Shown one piece after another: positions 41,451 to 53,934 of a stretch of DNA of 64,000 bases. A program made the translations under genes and the position numbers. The stretch is from Thunnus maccoyii (taxonomy: Eukaryota > Chordata > Actinopteri > Scombriformes > Scombridae): NCBI RefSeq assembly GCF_910596095.1, contig NC_056534.1, positions 37,410,088 to 37,474,087 of the forward strand. The letters run 5' to 3'. Below the pieces are notes generated by a model. It did no database searches. It was not told the origin of the DNA and worked only from the letters and a program-made list of their open reading frames with translations. The stretch's first letter is position 1. Every line of letters begins with the position of its first letter.

Positions 41451-42690
41451 AAGTGTCATCTGTTTGATCTGGCACCAGTTAACCTTGCGCAAACTTTCTC
41501 TTTTACACTCATGACCACATTGAAATGACTGGACCACCAGTGGGAAAGATTCTTTGAACAATTAATGGAGCCAACGTCACTTGGTTTGGTTTGAGGACGA
41601 TGCAAGGGGCTAATTGCTCAGCTGAGGTCAGCGTTTTTTTTTTGTTTGTTTTTTTGAGTGGTATGCTCTGTAAGAATAAACACTGGAAGGAATAAAAAAG
41701 GGGGAAACCAGACTTCATTTCAAATCACTCTCAGTCACGCTAACCTTACCCTGGTTGACTGAGCTGGTACTCTGCCCATTTTGCCTGAGCCTTTCTCTTA
41801 ATAAAACACCTTCTGAATAGAGACATATAGAGAGAGAGTTAGTGAGAAAGAAAGTGACGAGAGGTCAAACATGGAAAATGAGAAGAGAGACAAAAAAAAA
41901 GGAAAGAAACAGAAAGGAAAAACAGAAAAAAAAAGGGTTTCAAGCCCGAGCTTGTCTTGTGCCTTTCTCCTCACTCTCACCTTATCAGCGTCTTGGCTGC
42001 ACGTTTTTACAAATTATGCCGGGATGCAGAGAGGGGCCAATACTGGGAGATCTGGCATCCATTTACATTCTCACTGGTTTGTGCCTCTCCTGCTCCCCTT
42101 TTTTTTTTTTCTTCAAGAAAAGAGAGCAAGATGGAATTTCAAGGGGCCAAAAAGAAACAGCACGAATCATTCAAGCAACAAAATCCCTGAGTGAGCGTCC
42201 CACAGGGATCCGTATGGCTGCCGTGTGGTTGTAATGTCTTTGTCCGCCCATCTTCTCTGATTACCATCATGTCTCTAGAGATCCATGAGGGCAGAACTCG
42301 TGTGTTGCAAGGATGTGTATGAATGTATTGGCAAGTGTGTGGTAGACACTGCAATTCATTTGATATCATACAAAAAGAGCAAATTTTTCTATCCTTTGCC
42401 ACAAAAACTGGCGGCAGTATTTTTTTATTACTTTGATAAATATCTCTATTGACATCATAGAAATTGCTCTGTGTTTACTTAACTTTAAGTTCCATTTTGG
42501 GGGGTTAATGTTGAGTGCATCTTTTTTAGATGAAGTTAAAGCTACGAAGGTGTCGCTGAACCCACAGGAAATGATCACCCAGCTCATTGTTTTGGTTTTA
42601 CAGTTCATAGCTTTACTGTTTACTGCCAGTGCTGTCATAGTTTTGTTTCCAACCACAACATGCAGATTACTTATCTAGTCTACTAGTATT
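41451..42690. other. Gene-free interval, part 4
   Basis: No exon is supported. Purine-rich and T-rich simple sequence at about 41840-41935 and 42100-42112 accounts for the lysine-rich and phenylalanine-rich frames seen in translation. Confidence 0.4.
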
Positions 42691-43560
42691 TTCATTTAAT
42701 GCTTCTTTATACTTCCACTCCACTACATTTCAGAGGGAAACATTGTACTTTCTCCTCCACTACATTTATTTGACAGCTTTAGTTTCTTTTCAGATGAAGA
42801 TCTGACGCACACGTTTGACAACTTTTCACATGATTTCATCTCAATAAATGTTTAATATTTCAACAGAAATAAGATAAGATAAGAAAAATTCCAAAAACTG
42901 AAAACAGATTTGTGTATCAGAACTTTGTTTTTTCTTCTTTCCTCTCCCATTAATCATCTCACGACCCCTCAGATTTATCTGCTGACCCCCTGGAAGGGCT
43001 TGAACCCTAGGTTGGGAACCACTGGACTAAACTAGCTAACTGTATATAAAGTAGTGTAAACTAGCTCCACCTCCAGCAGCTACAACAGTAACATGCTGCT
43101 CTAACACTGATGCTTCACTATTAATAATCTAATGATGTCATATATAATAATATATCAGTCAGAGGGACCAAACCACTACTTTTACTGCAATACTTTAACT
43201 ACATCAAGCTCATAATACTTATGTACTTTTACTGCAATACTTTAACTACATCAAGCTCATAATACTTATGTACTTTTACTGCAATACTTTAACTACATCA
43301 AGCTCATAATACTTATGTACTTTTACTGCAATACTTTAACTACATCAAGCTCATAATACTTATGTACTTTTACTGCAATACTTTAACTACATCAAGCTCA
43401 TAATACTTATGTACTTTTACTGCAATACTTTAACTACATTTTGCTGCTGATACTTTTACTGCAGTAGGATTTTTCATGTACTTTTACTTGTAATGGATTA
43501 TTTTCACACTGCTGTATTGGTACTTAACTTAAGTAAAGGATCTGAGTACTTCTTATTTTA
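42691..43560 (+). repeat. Dispersed TACTTTTACT repeat element with internal tandem expansion
   Basis: The element runs from TACTTCCACTCCACTACATT through GTTGGGAACCACTGGACTAA and TATCAGTCAGAGGGACCAAA to CTTAAGTAAAGGATCTGAGT. I recognise these landmarks as a common percomorph interspersed repeat. The 47-bp tandem array lies inside it. Confidence 0.6.
43177..43439 (+). repeat. 47-bp tandem repeat, 5.6 copies
   Basis: Five complete units start at 43177, 43224, 43271, 43318 and 43365, followed by a 28-bp partial unit to 43439. The unit starts TACTTTTACTGCAATACTTT and ends CATAATACTTATG. The units appear identical by eye, implying recent expansion. Confidence 0.95.
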
Positions 43561-44175
43561 GGGTTAAAACTGTTAGTAGTTCAAGTTTGGGTTTGGATTG
43601 AAGGTTAAGCGTGTACTGATGAAGTTAACGATTTGGTTCAGGGCGGAGCAGTTGCATCAAAGTTAATTATTATCTTTTCATGTAGAGATGTGTGTACACA
43701 TTCATCAGTAAAAGTGTGTATATGCAAAATCTCTAACTGACAAACGCTCAGATGTACGCACAAATGCCCTCAGGGACCAAGCGTCGATTGGCGCTGTGTG
43801 TTAATTCTGACATGGCAGGAAAACATGAACACACATCATCTTTAGGATTGAGTGAGATGGTTGCAGCTCTGTGGAGCCGAGAGGGGTGTCAGTATCACAC
43901 TCTAAACCAAGAAAGTTCTCAAATCTGGATCTCATTATTCCTGTAGTCTGCCAGTGCTGGAGTGAACACATCCAGCCTGCAGCCACATTCACCCAACAAA
44001 GCTTCGGCACTGAAACGCAGCCAAGCCAAGAGAAATAGACCAGATCACCAATAGATGACCTGAACCACCCCTGCAACAGAGGATGGAAACCACTGCATGA
44101 AAACTGCAGATGGGTTCAGATGTCTGCCGTCTGCACGCTGTGAGAAAACACACAGAAAACAGATGTGTATACAGT

Positions 44176-44210
<35 letters not shown>

Positions 44211-47200
44211 TGCATGGATAGACACACACACATACTGTAAGGGTCACCAGTTTCTCTTCATTTAAGGTGTTATCTGCAGTTATCTCTGTAATTGGAGCAA
44301 TAGGGGGTCATTTACTGCGAGAAAGAAGCTTAATTGCGATGACTCATTGCTCCTCGCTGCATCTCCCAGCAACCGCTCAAATGTCGCCTGTACCCCTTTC
44401 CCACAACCCGTCCCTCCCTCTCCCTCCCTGACTTTCCCTCTGAAGTCATTCCTCAACTCATCCCGTCCCTCTGAAGCCACTGTGCCCTGCGAGCACTTCA
44501 AAAGAACAAGGATGCTCATAAATCGCCTTTGAGTCCCAAGCCGTGGCAAGTCGGCTGGAAAATCCAAACAAACAACACGCTGATGAGTGGTTTGGACTGT
44601 CTTAGGTCATGCAGTGCAACCCCGAGCCCATCGAGTGATCGGATCCTGGAAAGTAAACATCATGCTTTAGTGAGACTATATGGAAATATGGAGAGGGGTG
44701 ATGTGTGTGACAGAGGAAAAAGGACAGAAACGAGTAAGAGATGCAATTGCAAGCAGTGAGGAATGTTTTCTTATCGTCACAGACTGGTCTGGCAAGTCTG
44801 CTTTTGGAGACTTATCAGTGGTTTGGGACTGAGAATTGAGTGGTGATGGATTGCAGGAGGGGTAATGGTGCGATAGCCTTAGAAAGACCCTAGCCTGAAG
44901 TGCTTAGGTGATGAGGAAGAGGACTGGAGAGAAATTGGCAGGCAAAGACCATTTAGATGGTGTTTTAAAGCCCAATATACTATACTCATATCTTTGCCTC
45001 TTAGTGAATCTAAATACTTTTGAGTGTCCAACAGGCAAAAGCTGAAGCTGTGAAATAATGTCTGGGAGGTTCATGCGCAGGCCAGAATACACTTTCAGAA
45101 AGTGAAATAAATACTACTATGACATAAGAGTAATGTTTCTAACTCTCAATCTGTTGGTGGTCTTGACTTCTCAGAGTTTCCAGTGGCAGTGTAAACCTAC
45201 TCTTGACAACCATGACTCTCCGCACAGGCTGAAGAATATCGAGGGTGTAAAAATATAACCACTACAGTTGAAATTCGCTGTTAACACAGAAAGCTTAAAA
45301 AAAAGTCATCATAACATAATTTCCGGGGTAGAATCAAACCAGCTGTGGTGGACCAAAAATAAACCCCTCAAGCACCACAAACAGGTACCGTTGGTCACAT
45401 AACTGGTCTGTCAAGGTCAACATTACCTCCACACCCAAGAAGAGCTGGCTCAGCTGAGAACAGTCCACATCACAGCGGTGTGTGGCCAAAAATATACGTT
45501 ACAAATACCAGAGGGGAAATTCATGGGCAGTGTATTTCCAGTGTTGATGTACAGAAAGTGGAGCATGTAAAAGACACAGACAATATGATGAAAATGAGAC
45601 AGGAAAAGTGTGATAAAGATAGAGATGAATCAGAAACGGGATACAGACAAGACTGCATAGTGCTCAAATGATCAAGATAAAGAGAAGAAAGAAGCCAGTG
45701 TTTCCTTCCTGTGCAGGGTTGTGAGTTCCGTGGTCTGTTAGACTACTCATCCCCAGCGTCAGGCCACTGTTTCTCTCTGAGGCTTAGATGTGAGGTTTCT
45801 GCATTGACCCCCACCCGACAGGATATTACTCTTTAATGATCTCCTGATAGGGTTCCCTGCTTAAACACAGCGGTGCAGACAGCAGCGAGTGTGGGCGAAA
45901 CATATAACATTTAGACATCAAGCATAAGCAGCAGAGAACGTTCACCCACCAACTTGAAATCTTTCACTAACCTCTCAAACTGATACTCACACTTATTGAA
46001 TACAATAGTACATCGCAGCAAGCAATAATTTTGAAACACACAGCCCTCTGGTTTCCCAGTGACGCAAATAAGCCGTAGTCGTCCTTCGAGATGGGAGAAG
46101 TTCATGTTTTTATTTCCGCCAACGACTTGGACTGACCTCATTTCAGCTGCTGTTTTATTACAACACAAAGCTCTGAGCACGCTCGGCTTTTTGTATAAGT
46201 TGGCTCTACGTTTTGTGACTGTTTTTATCTTTTGATTCACCGATGTGTGTCAGCGTGTCAACAGTCACACTTAGCTGAGCTTGAAAAGCAGGCCCTCGAC
46301 CCCGTCAGACATAAACTCATAATTTTGATGACGAACATGTGTGAGAGAGAGAGTGAAATATAGAAAAGGTATGAAAACAGAGACGGAAGGAAAGAAAGAG
46401 AGTGAAAGAGAAATATATGCTTATGGATTGTTCACCCCCAGATACAAACATATACAAAGGAAGACAAAGGATTCTTCAGTTAAACCAGGTAATCCCACAA
46501 CAAACAGGTTTATCTAAGGTAAGCCTCTGCTGGAATAATCAGACACAGTAGTGTTGCGTATAGGAGGAGCAACCGGATAAAGAGCAGGATTTCCAACTGT
46601 CAAAGCACTGTGGGTAAGGAACGTCTCTTGAATGAATTACCTCCTGCATATCGCAGTAATGGAGGTATTACAACAGATGCAATATCACAGCTGTTTGTGT
46701 GTTCCTGTAGCGCACAATAGGTTTATCATGTGTGCAGAGTATAGTTTGGTTGCACAAGACAGCATTTACATCACGGCAAGCGATTACTTGCAACAAACCA
46801 ATAAAAGTGTTATTTTAGGCTTATATAGCGTCGCTCTCACCTCTCCCCTGCTTTGTTTTTTGCTGATAAACCCTCTGCAGGCCCTGCAGGGGAGGTTTCA
46901 CAGGTGAGACACCGAAGCATGTCAAAGCATGCTGAAATGTCACTCACAGGCTCTGGGAACTGGGATACCGTCATTACCGCATAAACCATGCGAATTAAAT
47001 TCACTTCACTTCCTTGGCTGTGTAAGTAGAGGTTGCAGAATTGATAATCGTGGGAGCAATAAATCTAAACCGAAGAAACACAAAAGCTTTAGTGTCTACA
47101 TTTCACTTGGCACAGGGAGAATTGTTACTGAGCTGCCTCTTTTCAAAACTGGTTCTCCCAGCAAAATAGCAACAATTTTACAGCCTTTTTATTTCTTTGG

Positions 47201-49441
47201 AAAGTTGGAAAGTGGTGTTTAATTAGAACGCATGAACTCCTGAATGGTAAAGGCACTTTTTCATACTTAAGTGTTTTATATATTGTTCTCAGAGCATTTT
47301 ATGGTGTTGGAAGCTTATTTTGCAGTCTTGCCAATGTTGCACATGTCAGTAAGATTCTTGTTTCCCAACTGGTGACATTGGCAACATCTGTTTATCAAAA
47401 GGACTGTGTGTGCAATGAGGATCTTTTTGTGGTAAACTGTATTCTGCATATAGACCTCACACATTATAGGGAACATCTGAAAAGAGCGTGTAAGCAAAGT
47501 TTTCTTTGGCTGCTATCGTGCCATCATTTCAAACAGAAGAGAGGAGACTTGATGATGATATCAGGGAGACATTAGTTTGACATTAGCCTGTCGGTCAATG
47601 AAGTAACGCAAACTTTGAAATGTAAAGAAGTCTCACAGCTACGACTGTTGTGGCAGAGTAATCAGAACCACTCAATGCACTGATGGACATAATGTAATTA
47701 TCACTGCAGCTTCTTCTCACCTGTCAGTCTTTAAGTTTTTTAACTTTAGTGTCCTGTATCTATGTGTGCATGCAGAGAGAGAGAGAGAGAGCAGAGAGAG
47801 AGAGCATAGACAGAGTTTGTGTTAAGACCAACCCCCTTTAGCTGTAGCATGTTTCAACTAAGGTCTTACTGCACTCGCTCTGCCCTGTCAGTTTGACTAT
47901 TAGTCACTTGGTAGTTGGATTCTCCCCTCTGAAAAGCAGATGAAGAAGCGGATAAAGGCAACACTGAAACAATTTCAAGGTAATTTCTTTGTGATTCCTC
48001 TGATGTAAAAAGTGATGCTTCTACTGGAAAAATCTGTTTTAAGATATTGTTGATATGGTTGCATTTGTGTTGTGTGTATAGAGGACAGAATGACTGCATT
48101 TAGAGTTTTAAGAGTGTTTGTGATTTGGTTAATATGAATTCTTTAATGTTTAAAACAGCTCGTATTGGAAAGAAAGACTGCTAAAACTTTGAGGGAAATT
48201 TAATCTGATTTAGAAGATTGTAAAGTACAAAAAGCATTACGGGGTAGAAAAGTCACAAGGAAAAGAAACTTGACGATGGATTTTCTTTCTTTAAATGCAA
48301 AGAAAAACACAATTTTTTTGGAAGAAAAACCGTTATTTTAAGCAAAAATGCTGCTGCATGAAAATATAACATACTTTTTTCACAATCAGCTCTTTTCATG
48401 AACAATCTGAAAGTGGGATATCCGTATTGATTCATGATCTCCATTCATATTTTAATTTGCTGGTGTAGATTCAGTCTCTACTGTGGAGGGACTTTAGCTT
48501 CAACTGCTTGTGCCAAAATGGCCAAGTTACATTAATTTCCCAAATTCTTGGCAACAGATATAACGGGCTAAATTCTTCAGTCCATTTGTTAAATGTTAAC
48601 ATATGACTCAAGAAGCGAGAATAACATTCCCTCACACAACTGAAACTCAAAGGAATGCAACTCTAATCACCCTTGATTGTTTCAATAAAACAGAGTCAGC
48701 AAAGATTATGGGACCGCAACCTTTAGCTTATGCATGATTATGGTTTGTAAATGCTGTTTCTGTCTTTTACGTTGAAGGTTTATGTTTAAAGCACAGTTGC
48801 ATGTGCGGGGTTACTTCAAACACACCTCACCTACACTGTGAAAATGGAACTGTGATGCTGGAGGGGAAAAGCAGCTGCATGTGTGTCAAATTAAGTGCAC
48901 ATGTTGAGATGGTTCTTGTCTAACGACCTTACAATGACCGACATACACTTTAAACACATCTAGAGAGACTAAATGTTTGTTTGACAGTCCCTCTGGCCTT
49001 TAGTATCACATTCTGCTCCGTGATACAAGCAGCAATAATTACTCATCTGTTTTAACAGATGTCAGGATGCCGTAACATATCATCCCACTCAAATATCACA
49101 AGAGAGTGTATGCACTCAACTAATCCACCAAACATTTGGTTTATTGCATATGTCTCTCCATTTACGGTATTACCATCCCACACTTTTCTTCTCTGTGGTA
49201 TTATGATTCATGATTTGTTTTAACTCGTTGTATTTTTTGTCACTAAATGCACAAAACACCAGTATAATATAGCACTGAAGATGTATGAATGTCCACTTTG
49301 TCAGTGTATCTGCACTTTTAAGAGTTTTAACAGTTTATGTTTGATGTTTTCAAGTGATTCATGGAAGGTCAGGGTCTCAACTGTGGTTCAGCATTCTTCC
49401 TATCACTCATTTTTTCATGCTCTTTTTCCCTCTTTTTGCAG
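43561..49441. other. Gene-free interval, part 5, upstream of s1pr5
   Basis: No coding exon is supported. It holds a (CA)n at about 44175-44200 and GA-rich simple sequence at about 47776-47811. A non-coding s1pr5 exon is expected somewhere upstream of 49441. One weak candidate ends at about 46612 before a GGTAAGG donor, but I cannot support it further. The segment at about 44280-44470 looks unique with several TAATTG sites. Confidence 0.4.
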
Positions 49442-49690
49442 GGTCTGAACCTTCTAATCAGGACAAACAGAGCTCAAGAGCACCGTCCTCTGGTGAAACA
49501 GAAATCACCAAGGGATTCTGTTGGATTATATTGTATCAACCTCACATAATCCCTCCATGTACTGAAGGACCTCAGACATTTTTTTGTACTTGAACAAATT
49601 CCTCTCAGCTCTTACTGCCAAAAGTATGTCAACAAAAATGACTTTGTAGCCACTGACTGCAAGCAGAATACAAGAAAAGCAACATCAAGC
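49442..49690 (+). other. s1pr5: 5'UTR part of the s1pr5 coding exon, with splice acceptor
   Basis: A pyrimidine-rich tract followed by TTTTTGCAG ends at 49441. This is a good splice acceptor and implies at least one upstream non-coding exon, as is usual for S1P receptor genes. An in-frame TAA at 49547-49549, with no ATG after it in that frame until 49691, fixes the coding start. The upstream exon could not be located with confidence in the 32-kb gene-free interval. Confidence 0.5.
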
Positions 49691-50920
49691 ATGGAGGCCT
49701 CAAGTTCTGCTCATGTAGGGAGTCACCCCACTACACCCATACCCCCTTTCTCCCCTACTCCCTCCTCTCATGGCTACCTGCAGTTCTTCTGGGAGTACCA
49801 GGACAACTCTGTCATTGTGGAGCATTACAACCACACGGGCAAGCTGCAGGGAGACCGCTACCGTGAAGGGCTCAAACCTGAGGGCATTGCGTTCCTGGTG
49901 GTGTGTCTCCTCATCGTCCTGGAGAACGCTGTGGTTCTCCTTGCCATTTGGAGGAACAAGAAGTTCCACCTGCCCATGTATTACCTCCTGGGAAACCTGA
50001 CTCTGTCTGACCTACTGGCTGGGATTGCCTACATGGCAAACATCATCATGTCCGGACCTTATACTTTAAAACTGACGCCGTTGCTATGGTTCCTCAGGGA
50101 GGGAGGGGTCTTCATCACCCTGGCTGCCTCTGTCATTAGTCTGCTGGCCATTGCAATTGAACGTCATGTTACTATGGTGACTATGAGGCCATACCATGGG
50201 GCAAAGCGGGGAAGGATGTTGGCACTGATCGGTGCAAGTTGGGCCCTTGCAGGGTTTTTGGGGGTCCTACCAATCCTGGGATGGAACTGCATCCACAGAC
50301 TGAACCAGTGTTCAACAGTTCTCCCACTTTATGCCAAGAGCTACATCCTCTGCTGCGTATCTGTGTTCAGTGCAGTGCTCCTTGCCATCGTGGTCCTTTA
50401 TGCCAGGGTTTTCCGCATTGTCCGCAGCAACACGCAGCGTCAGCGGATGGGCCTGTCAGGCAGCATGAGAAAGGGCTTAGCGAGGAAGTCACAGAAGTAC
50501 ATCGCCCTCCTCAAGACAGTCACCATTGTGTTGGGTGTCTTCATTGCATGCTGGCTGCCCCTCTTCCTCCTCCTCCTCTTGGATTTTTTCTTCCCCACTC
50601 GCAGCTGCCGCTTGCTCTACAAGGCTGATTATTTCCTGGGAGTCGCCATGGTCAACTCACTCCTCAACCCCATCATCTATACTCTGACCAGCAAGGACAT
50701 GAGGAGAGCCATTCTGAGGCTGCTCTGTCGGCCGTGTCTCATGACTCGAGATGGTCAGGTGAAAAAGATTGGGATGCCATTCCTGGAGTGTAGTTTCAGT
50801 AAAACCGAGGTGGCCTCCCAGAAGTTAGAAGGGGGACTAGAGACTACGATCTCCTCTGGGAACGTTATCACCACCCCATCTCCCATTAAGGCCCTCTATC
50901 CCAAACTCTTCAAGCCTTAA
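49691..50920 (+). CDS. s1pr5: Sphingosine-1-phosphate receptor 5 (class A GPCR)
   Basis: This is a 409-residue single-exon seven-transmembrane receptor. Family marks include an N-glycosylation site NHT (residue 47) within VEHYNHTGKL, TM1 at about 66-86, and TM2 with GNLTLSDLLAG. TM3 carries the LREGG pair Arg136/Glu137, which correspond to the S1P phosphate- and amine-contacting residues of the EDG family. The DRY position reads ERH (157-159). Extracellular loop 2 has CSTVLPLYAK, TM6 has CWLP, and TM7 has NSLLNPIIY. Loop and N-terminal residues resemble S1PR5 more than S1PR2, including the HYN-TGKL block. Location next to keap1 on the same strand supports S1PR5, since the human pair is adjacent. 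The receptor acts at the plasma membrane and in mammals couples to Gi and G12/13. The N-terminus carries a Pro/Ser/Thr-rich extension of about 25 residues compared with human. The ATG has a good context (AGCATGG). Which teleost copy (a or b) this is was not resolved. Confidence 0.92.
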   Translation: MEASSSAHVGSHPTTPIPPFSPTPSSHGYLQFFWEYQDNSVIVEHYNHTGKLQGDRYREGLKPEGIAFLVVCLLIVLENAVVLLAIWRNKKFHLPMYYLLGNLTLSDLLAGIAYMANIIMSGPYTLKLTPLLWFLREGGVFITLAASVISLLAIAIERHVTMVTMRPYHGAKRGRMLALIGASWALAGFLGVLPILGWNCIHRLNQCSTVLPLYAKSYILCCVSVFSAVLLAIVVLYARVFRIVRSNTQRQRMGLSGSMRKGLARKSQKYIALLKTVTIVLGVFIACWLPLFLLLLLDFFFPTRSCRLLYKADYFLGVAMVNSLLNPIIYTLTSKDMRRAILRLLCRPCLMTRDGQVKKIGMPFLECSFSKTEVASQKLEGGLETTISSGNVITTPSPIKALYPKLFKP

Positions 50921-52345
50921 GAACATAGACTCTCTGATTGAGTTGAAGTATATGAACGGGTGTCCCACTAAACAGAGGACATGTAGCACACCTTTGATAA
51001 AAAGGAACCATTTCTGGTAGTCTCGAATTTTGAGTAAGCCAGAAACAGACGGTTTATGAAATATGGAGGCATCTAACACACATCTGCACCATAAGTGGTG
51101 CAGTTATGGCAACATAACCATATCAATGAATATGGAACAAAAGGCTATGAGGAAGCCACTCGAATGTGAAAAAGCAACGTTTGTATGTGTAGATGTAGCC
51201 TTTCCTTAACTAATTTGCACTGAAAAACCATTGTGAATGGAGAAGCAGCCTTGGACTTTTTTTTCCTGTGGTTCTGTAGTTTGTATCAAAGTCTGGAAGG
51301 ATGAACCCAAAGACTCTTGTGACTGAAAATGACTTGCTGGGTTCATTTCTTTTCCTTTTTTTCTCATTCAAGTGCCTTAAATACAGCGCAAATATTTCCA
51401 ATATGTGCATTGTGTAATCTGTCCATCTGCAAACACCTGGATTTTGCTGGTTCGAAGGCCCAAGGTGCGCTAGATTTGCTATGATAAAATTGCATAGAGC
51501 ACCCGACACATATCTGCGTACGTGATGCAGACGAGACCTACGGGGAGGTTACAGGAAAGAGAAGAGTGGTTCTTATGCTTAACTTTTTGCTCTGAAGAAT
51601 GCTGTGGCATATATGTGGGAGGGAGGGAACCACAAAACCAAAATCCCCCGGTTTTGAAATGACAGATATTGGTTATCTGATACCAAATTGAGAGTTGTTG
51701 GGGTTGGTGTCCAATTCTTCAAATGACATTCTAGCATCTACAGAAAAGCTGTCACAGCAAAAACAACATGCTGTTGTTTCCCTTATGTCATGACATCGTT
51801 AGACTGACAACAAATCAGCTGCAATGACATCACTTGTAAGTATAAGCCCAATAAATTATTGTTTTAAAGATTATATTTCTTGCAAATAAAGTTGCAGATG
51901 TTATTAATCACTACCATCCAGCTGCATCAGGAGTTTTAAAGACAAGAATGTGCCTGCACTTGTAAGCTAAATCATGTGGAATCAGGGAAAATTCATCCCA
52001 GTGCAATTATTACAATACTTCCTGTCACTATCCATCATGTTAACAGAACATATCCGGTTGTAGTTTGAGGTACTGAATATGTCATTTTTCTTTTTATGAA
52101 TGAGTTTGATGTCAGATTTTTTTCAAATGTTTTTTTTTAATGCAGTCTTTCAGGACTTTGATTGACAAATGAGGCAGTGTGTGTTTTTTTGTACTGTAAT
52201 TCATGTAGTGAACTTTGTATTTTTGTATTTCTAAAGACTTTTCATAACATCTGTATTGTAAATTATATCTATTTTGTAACAGCAAACGACTAGCAAACTT
52301 TACCTTTCTTTTCATAAAAGAAATAAAATGTTTTCTTGAATGTTT
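50921..52345 (+). other. s1pr5: s1pr5 3'UTR with polyadenylation signals
   Basis: About 1.4 kb of AT-rich non-coding DNA follows the stop. It has an AATAAA near 51887 and a stronger, later AAATAAAATG (AATAAA at 52322-52327) followed by GT-rich DNA, which is the likely main cleavage region. Several ATTTA-like and T-rich stretches are present. No other gene is seen. Confidence 0.5.
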
Positions 52346-53930
52346 CTAAGGAGTTTATTTCCATTGTATGTCTGAAACTGTACATTGACATAAGTCAGTA
52401 TGTATTTCTCTTTGTGTAGCAGAGATTGTATGAATGGAGGAACGGTTTTTTGAAGAAGCGCAACAGGAAATCAGCCCCCTTGTCTCACATCTGGTAATAG
52501 CATTGGCCTACATACTGTGCTTCTCTACAAGCTCTGCATGTGTCAGGACAGCTAAAGCACCATACAATGCACCTTTTATTCAAAGACCGAACACTCAATT
52601 TTTCTTTTTCCTTCTTCTGTCAACCTGTGGGTGAGATTGGCCTTCACCACACTCTGACCTGCTGTCCACGCTTGTCATGGCTGAAACAGAGAGAGATCTG
52701 CAGCTGGCTTTAATGTTGCTCTATCGTAGCTGTACATATTTTAAAAAGGACAAAGTCAGCAGACTGTTAATCCAACTTTGTTAAAGTTGCCCAGTACTGA
52801 AAGAGATATAACTCTACTATGGGGCACGGTTCAGGGGAAATATTGTAAGGGTTTTATTTAGTGTTTTGGCTTGTAGATTTAAGAAAAACTGCTTTGTGAT
52901 TTGATTTATATGAATGTAACAAAGTCCAAGATTGGAAAATGTGAAATGAATGAATTATTTTGCAACCATGAAAGGTGGGAGATTGCCAGAGCTCATAGGA
53001 CATCTTTCAAATCTAAAACTTGAAACATTACCAACCCCCACTGAATGTATCTTACATGTAGCAGAAAGCAATCGTTTAGTTTGTGCAAACTTTTACATGC
53101 AGTAATCTATTCAGGGAAATGGAACTTTTCACACCTCTCATATAACCATCCATTCGCTGCAAGAATGCTACCAAACAGGCAGCCTTGTAAAGTGTATAGC
53201 TGTTTCACTTTTGATTTAACCCTCAGTGACCCGAATACATACTTATGTACAATAAATGGCACCACATGGCACTGGGATACCTTTAATATCATTTACAGGT
53301 GTTTCTCCAGATGTTGGCTGTATGCCTGTTGACAGAGGTCAACAAGGGAGGGAATCTTTCCTCTCCCCCAGTTTCCTTCCTTCTGTTGAAATTATACAAC
53401 AAACTGGACTGGTGGAAGTCATAAAGTCATGTGTCCCGATCACTACTGCCAGCCTCAACAGACTTGCATTAAAGATGTAGAGAGTAGTAACTTTTACAAT
53501 AGAAAAGATGGTGTATTATATTAGAGAATAATCACAAAACTGATCCTAGAGCAGTACACACGTGCAGCATTAACTTCAGATACATGAGCAGCAGACAGAC
53601 AGCATGACACTTGTCTAGGAATATCCATTTGGAGCCCCGAGGCTAAGCCACCTAATTCATCTGACTGGAACTATTCACACAGTTAGGACAGAGGCTCAGA
53701 CACAGCTGCAGAGTCATAAATGAAGGCTGATTCAAGGCTTGTCACATCATATCAAGGATTTTTCATGGCTGTTGATGCTTCAACATCAATTTCATTAAGC
53801 CCGAGGGAGTGGAGATTTTAATCTTAGCATTCATTAATTGTTGAATCATCTGTGAATCCTGGTTACGTGGCAATGCTTTGGTAAACAATGCTTTCAATAT
53901 TTTTGAACTGTGTAATTACCGGTAGTTCAT
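52346..53930. other. Intergenic DNA between s1pr5 and the LINE fragments
   Basis: No gene or recognised repeat. It is AT-rich and has only short chance frames. Confidence 0.45.
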
Positions 53931-53934
53931 TTCT

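Noticed and set aside
41842-42234. A lysine/arginine-rich 130-residue plus-strand frame.
   Set aside because: Its composition comes from an A/G-rich simple-sequence tract. No family features.
45911-46240. A 109-residue minus-strand frame with several cysteines.
   Set aside because: It looked protein-like at first, but no motif, splice partner or similarity could be named, and its length is within chance for this much DNA.
17461-49441. Hidden exons of RAVER1, TYK2, CDC37 or PDE4A, expected from human synteny.
   Set aside because: I looked for family blocks such as kinase or phosphodiesterase motifs in the translated frames and found none. A tblastn search would be decisive.
49770-50628. Overlapping frames in the other phases of s1pr5 (49770-50000 and 50239-50628).
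   Set aside because: They are shadows of the receptor gene in GC-rich coding DNA.
51445-51480. GGTTCGAAGGCC, resembling a tRNA B box.
   Set aside because: No matching A box or cloverleaf stems are nearby. It lies in the s1pr5 3'UTR.
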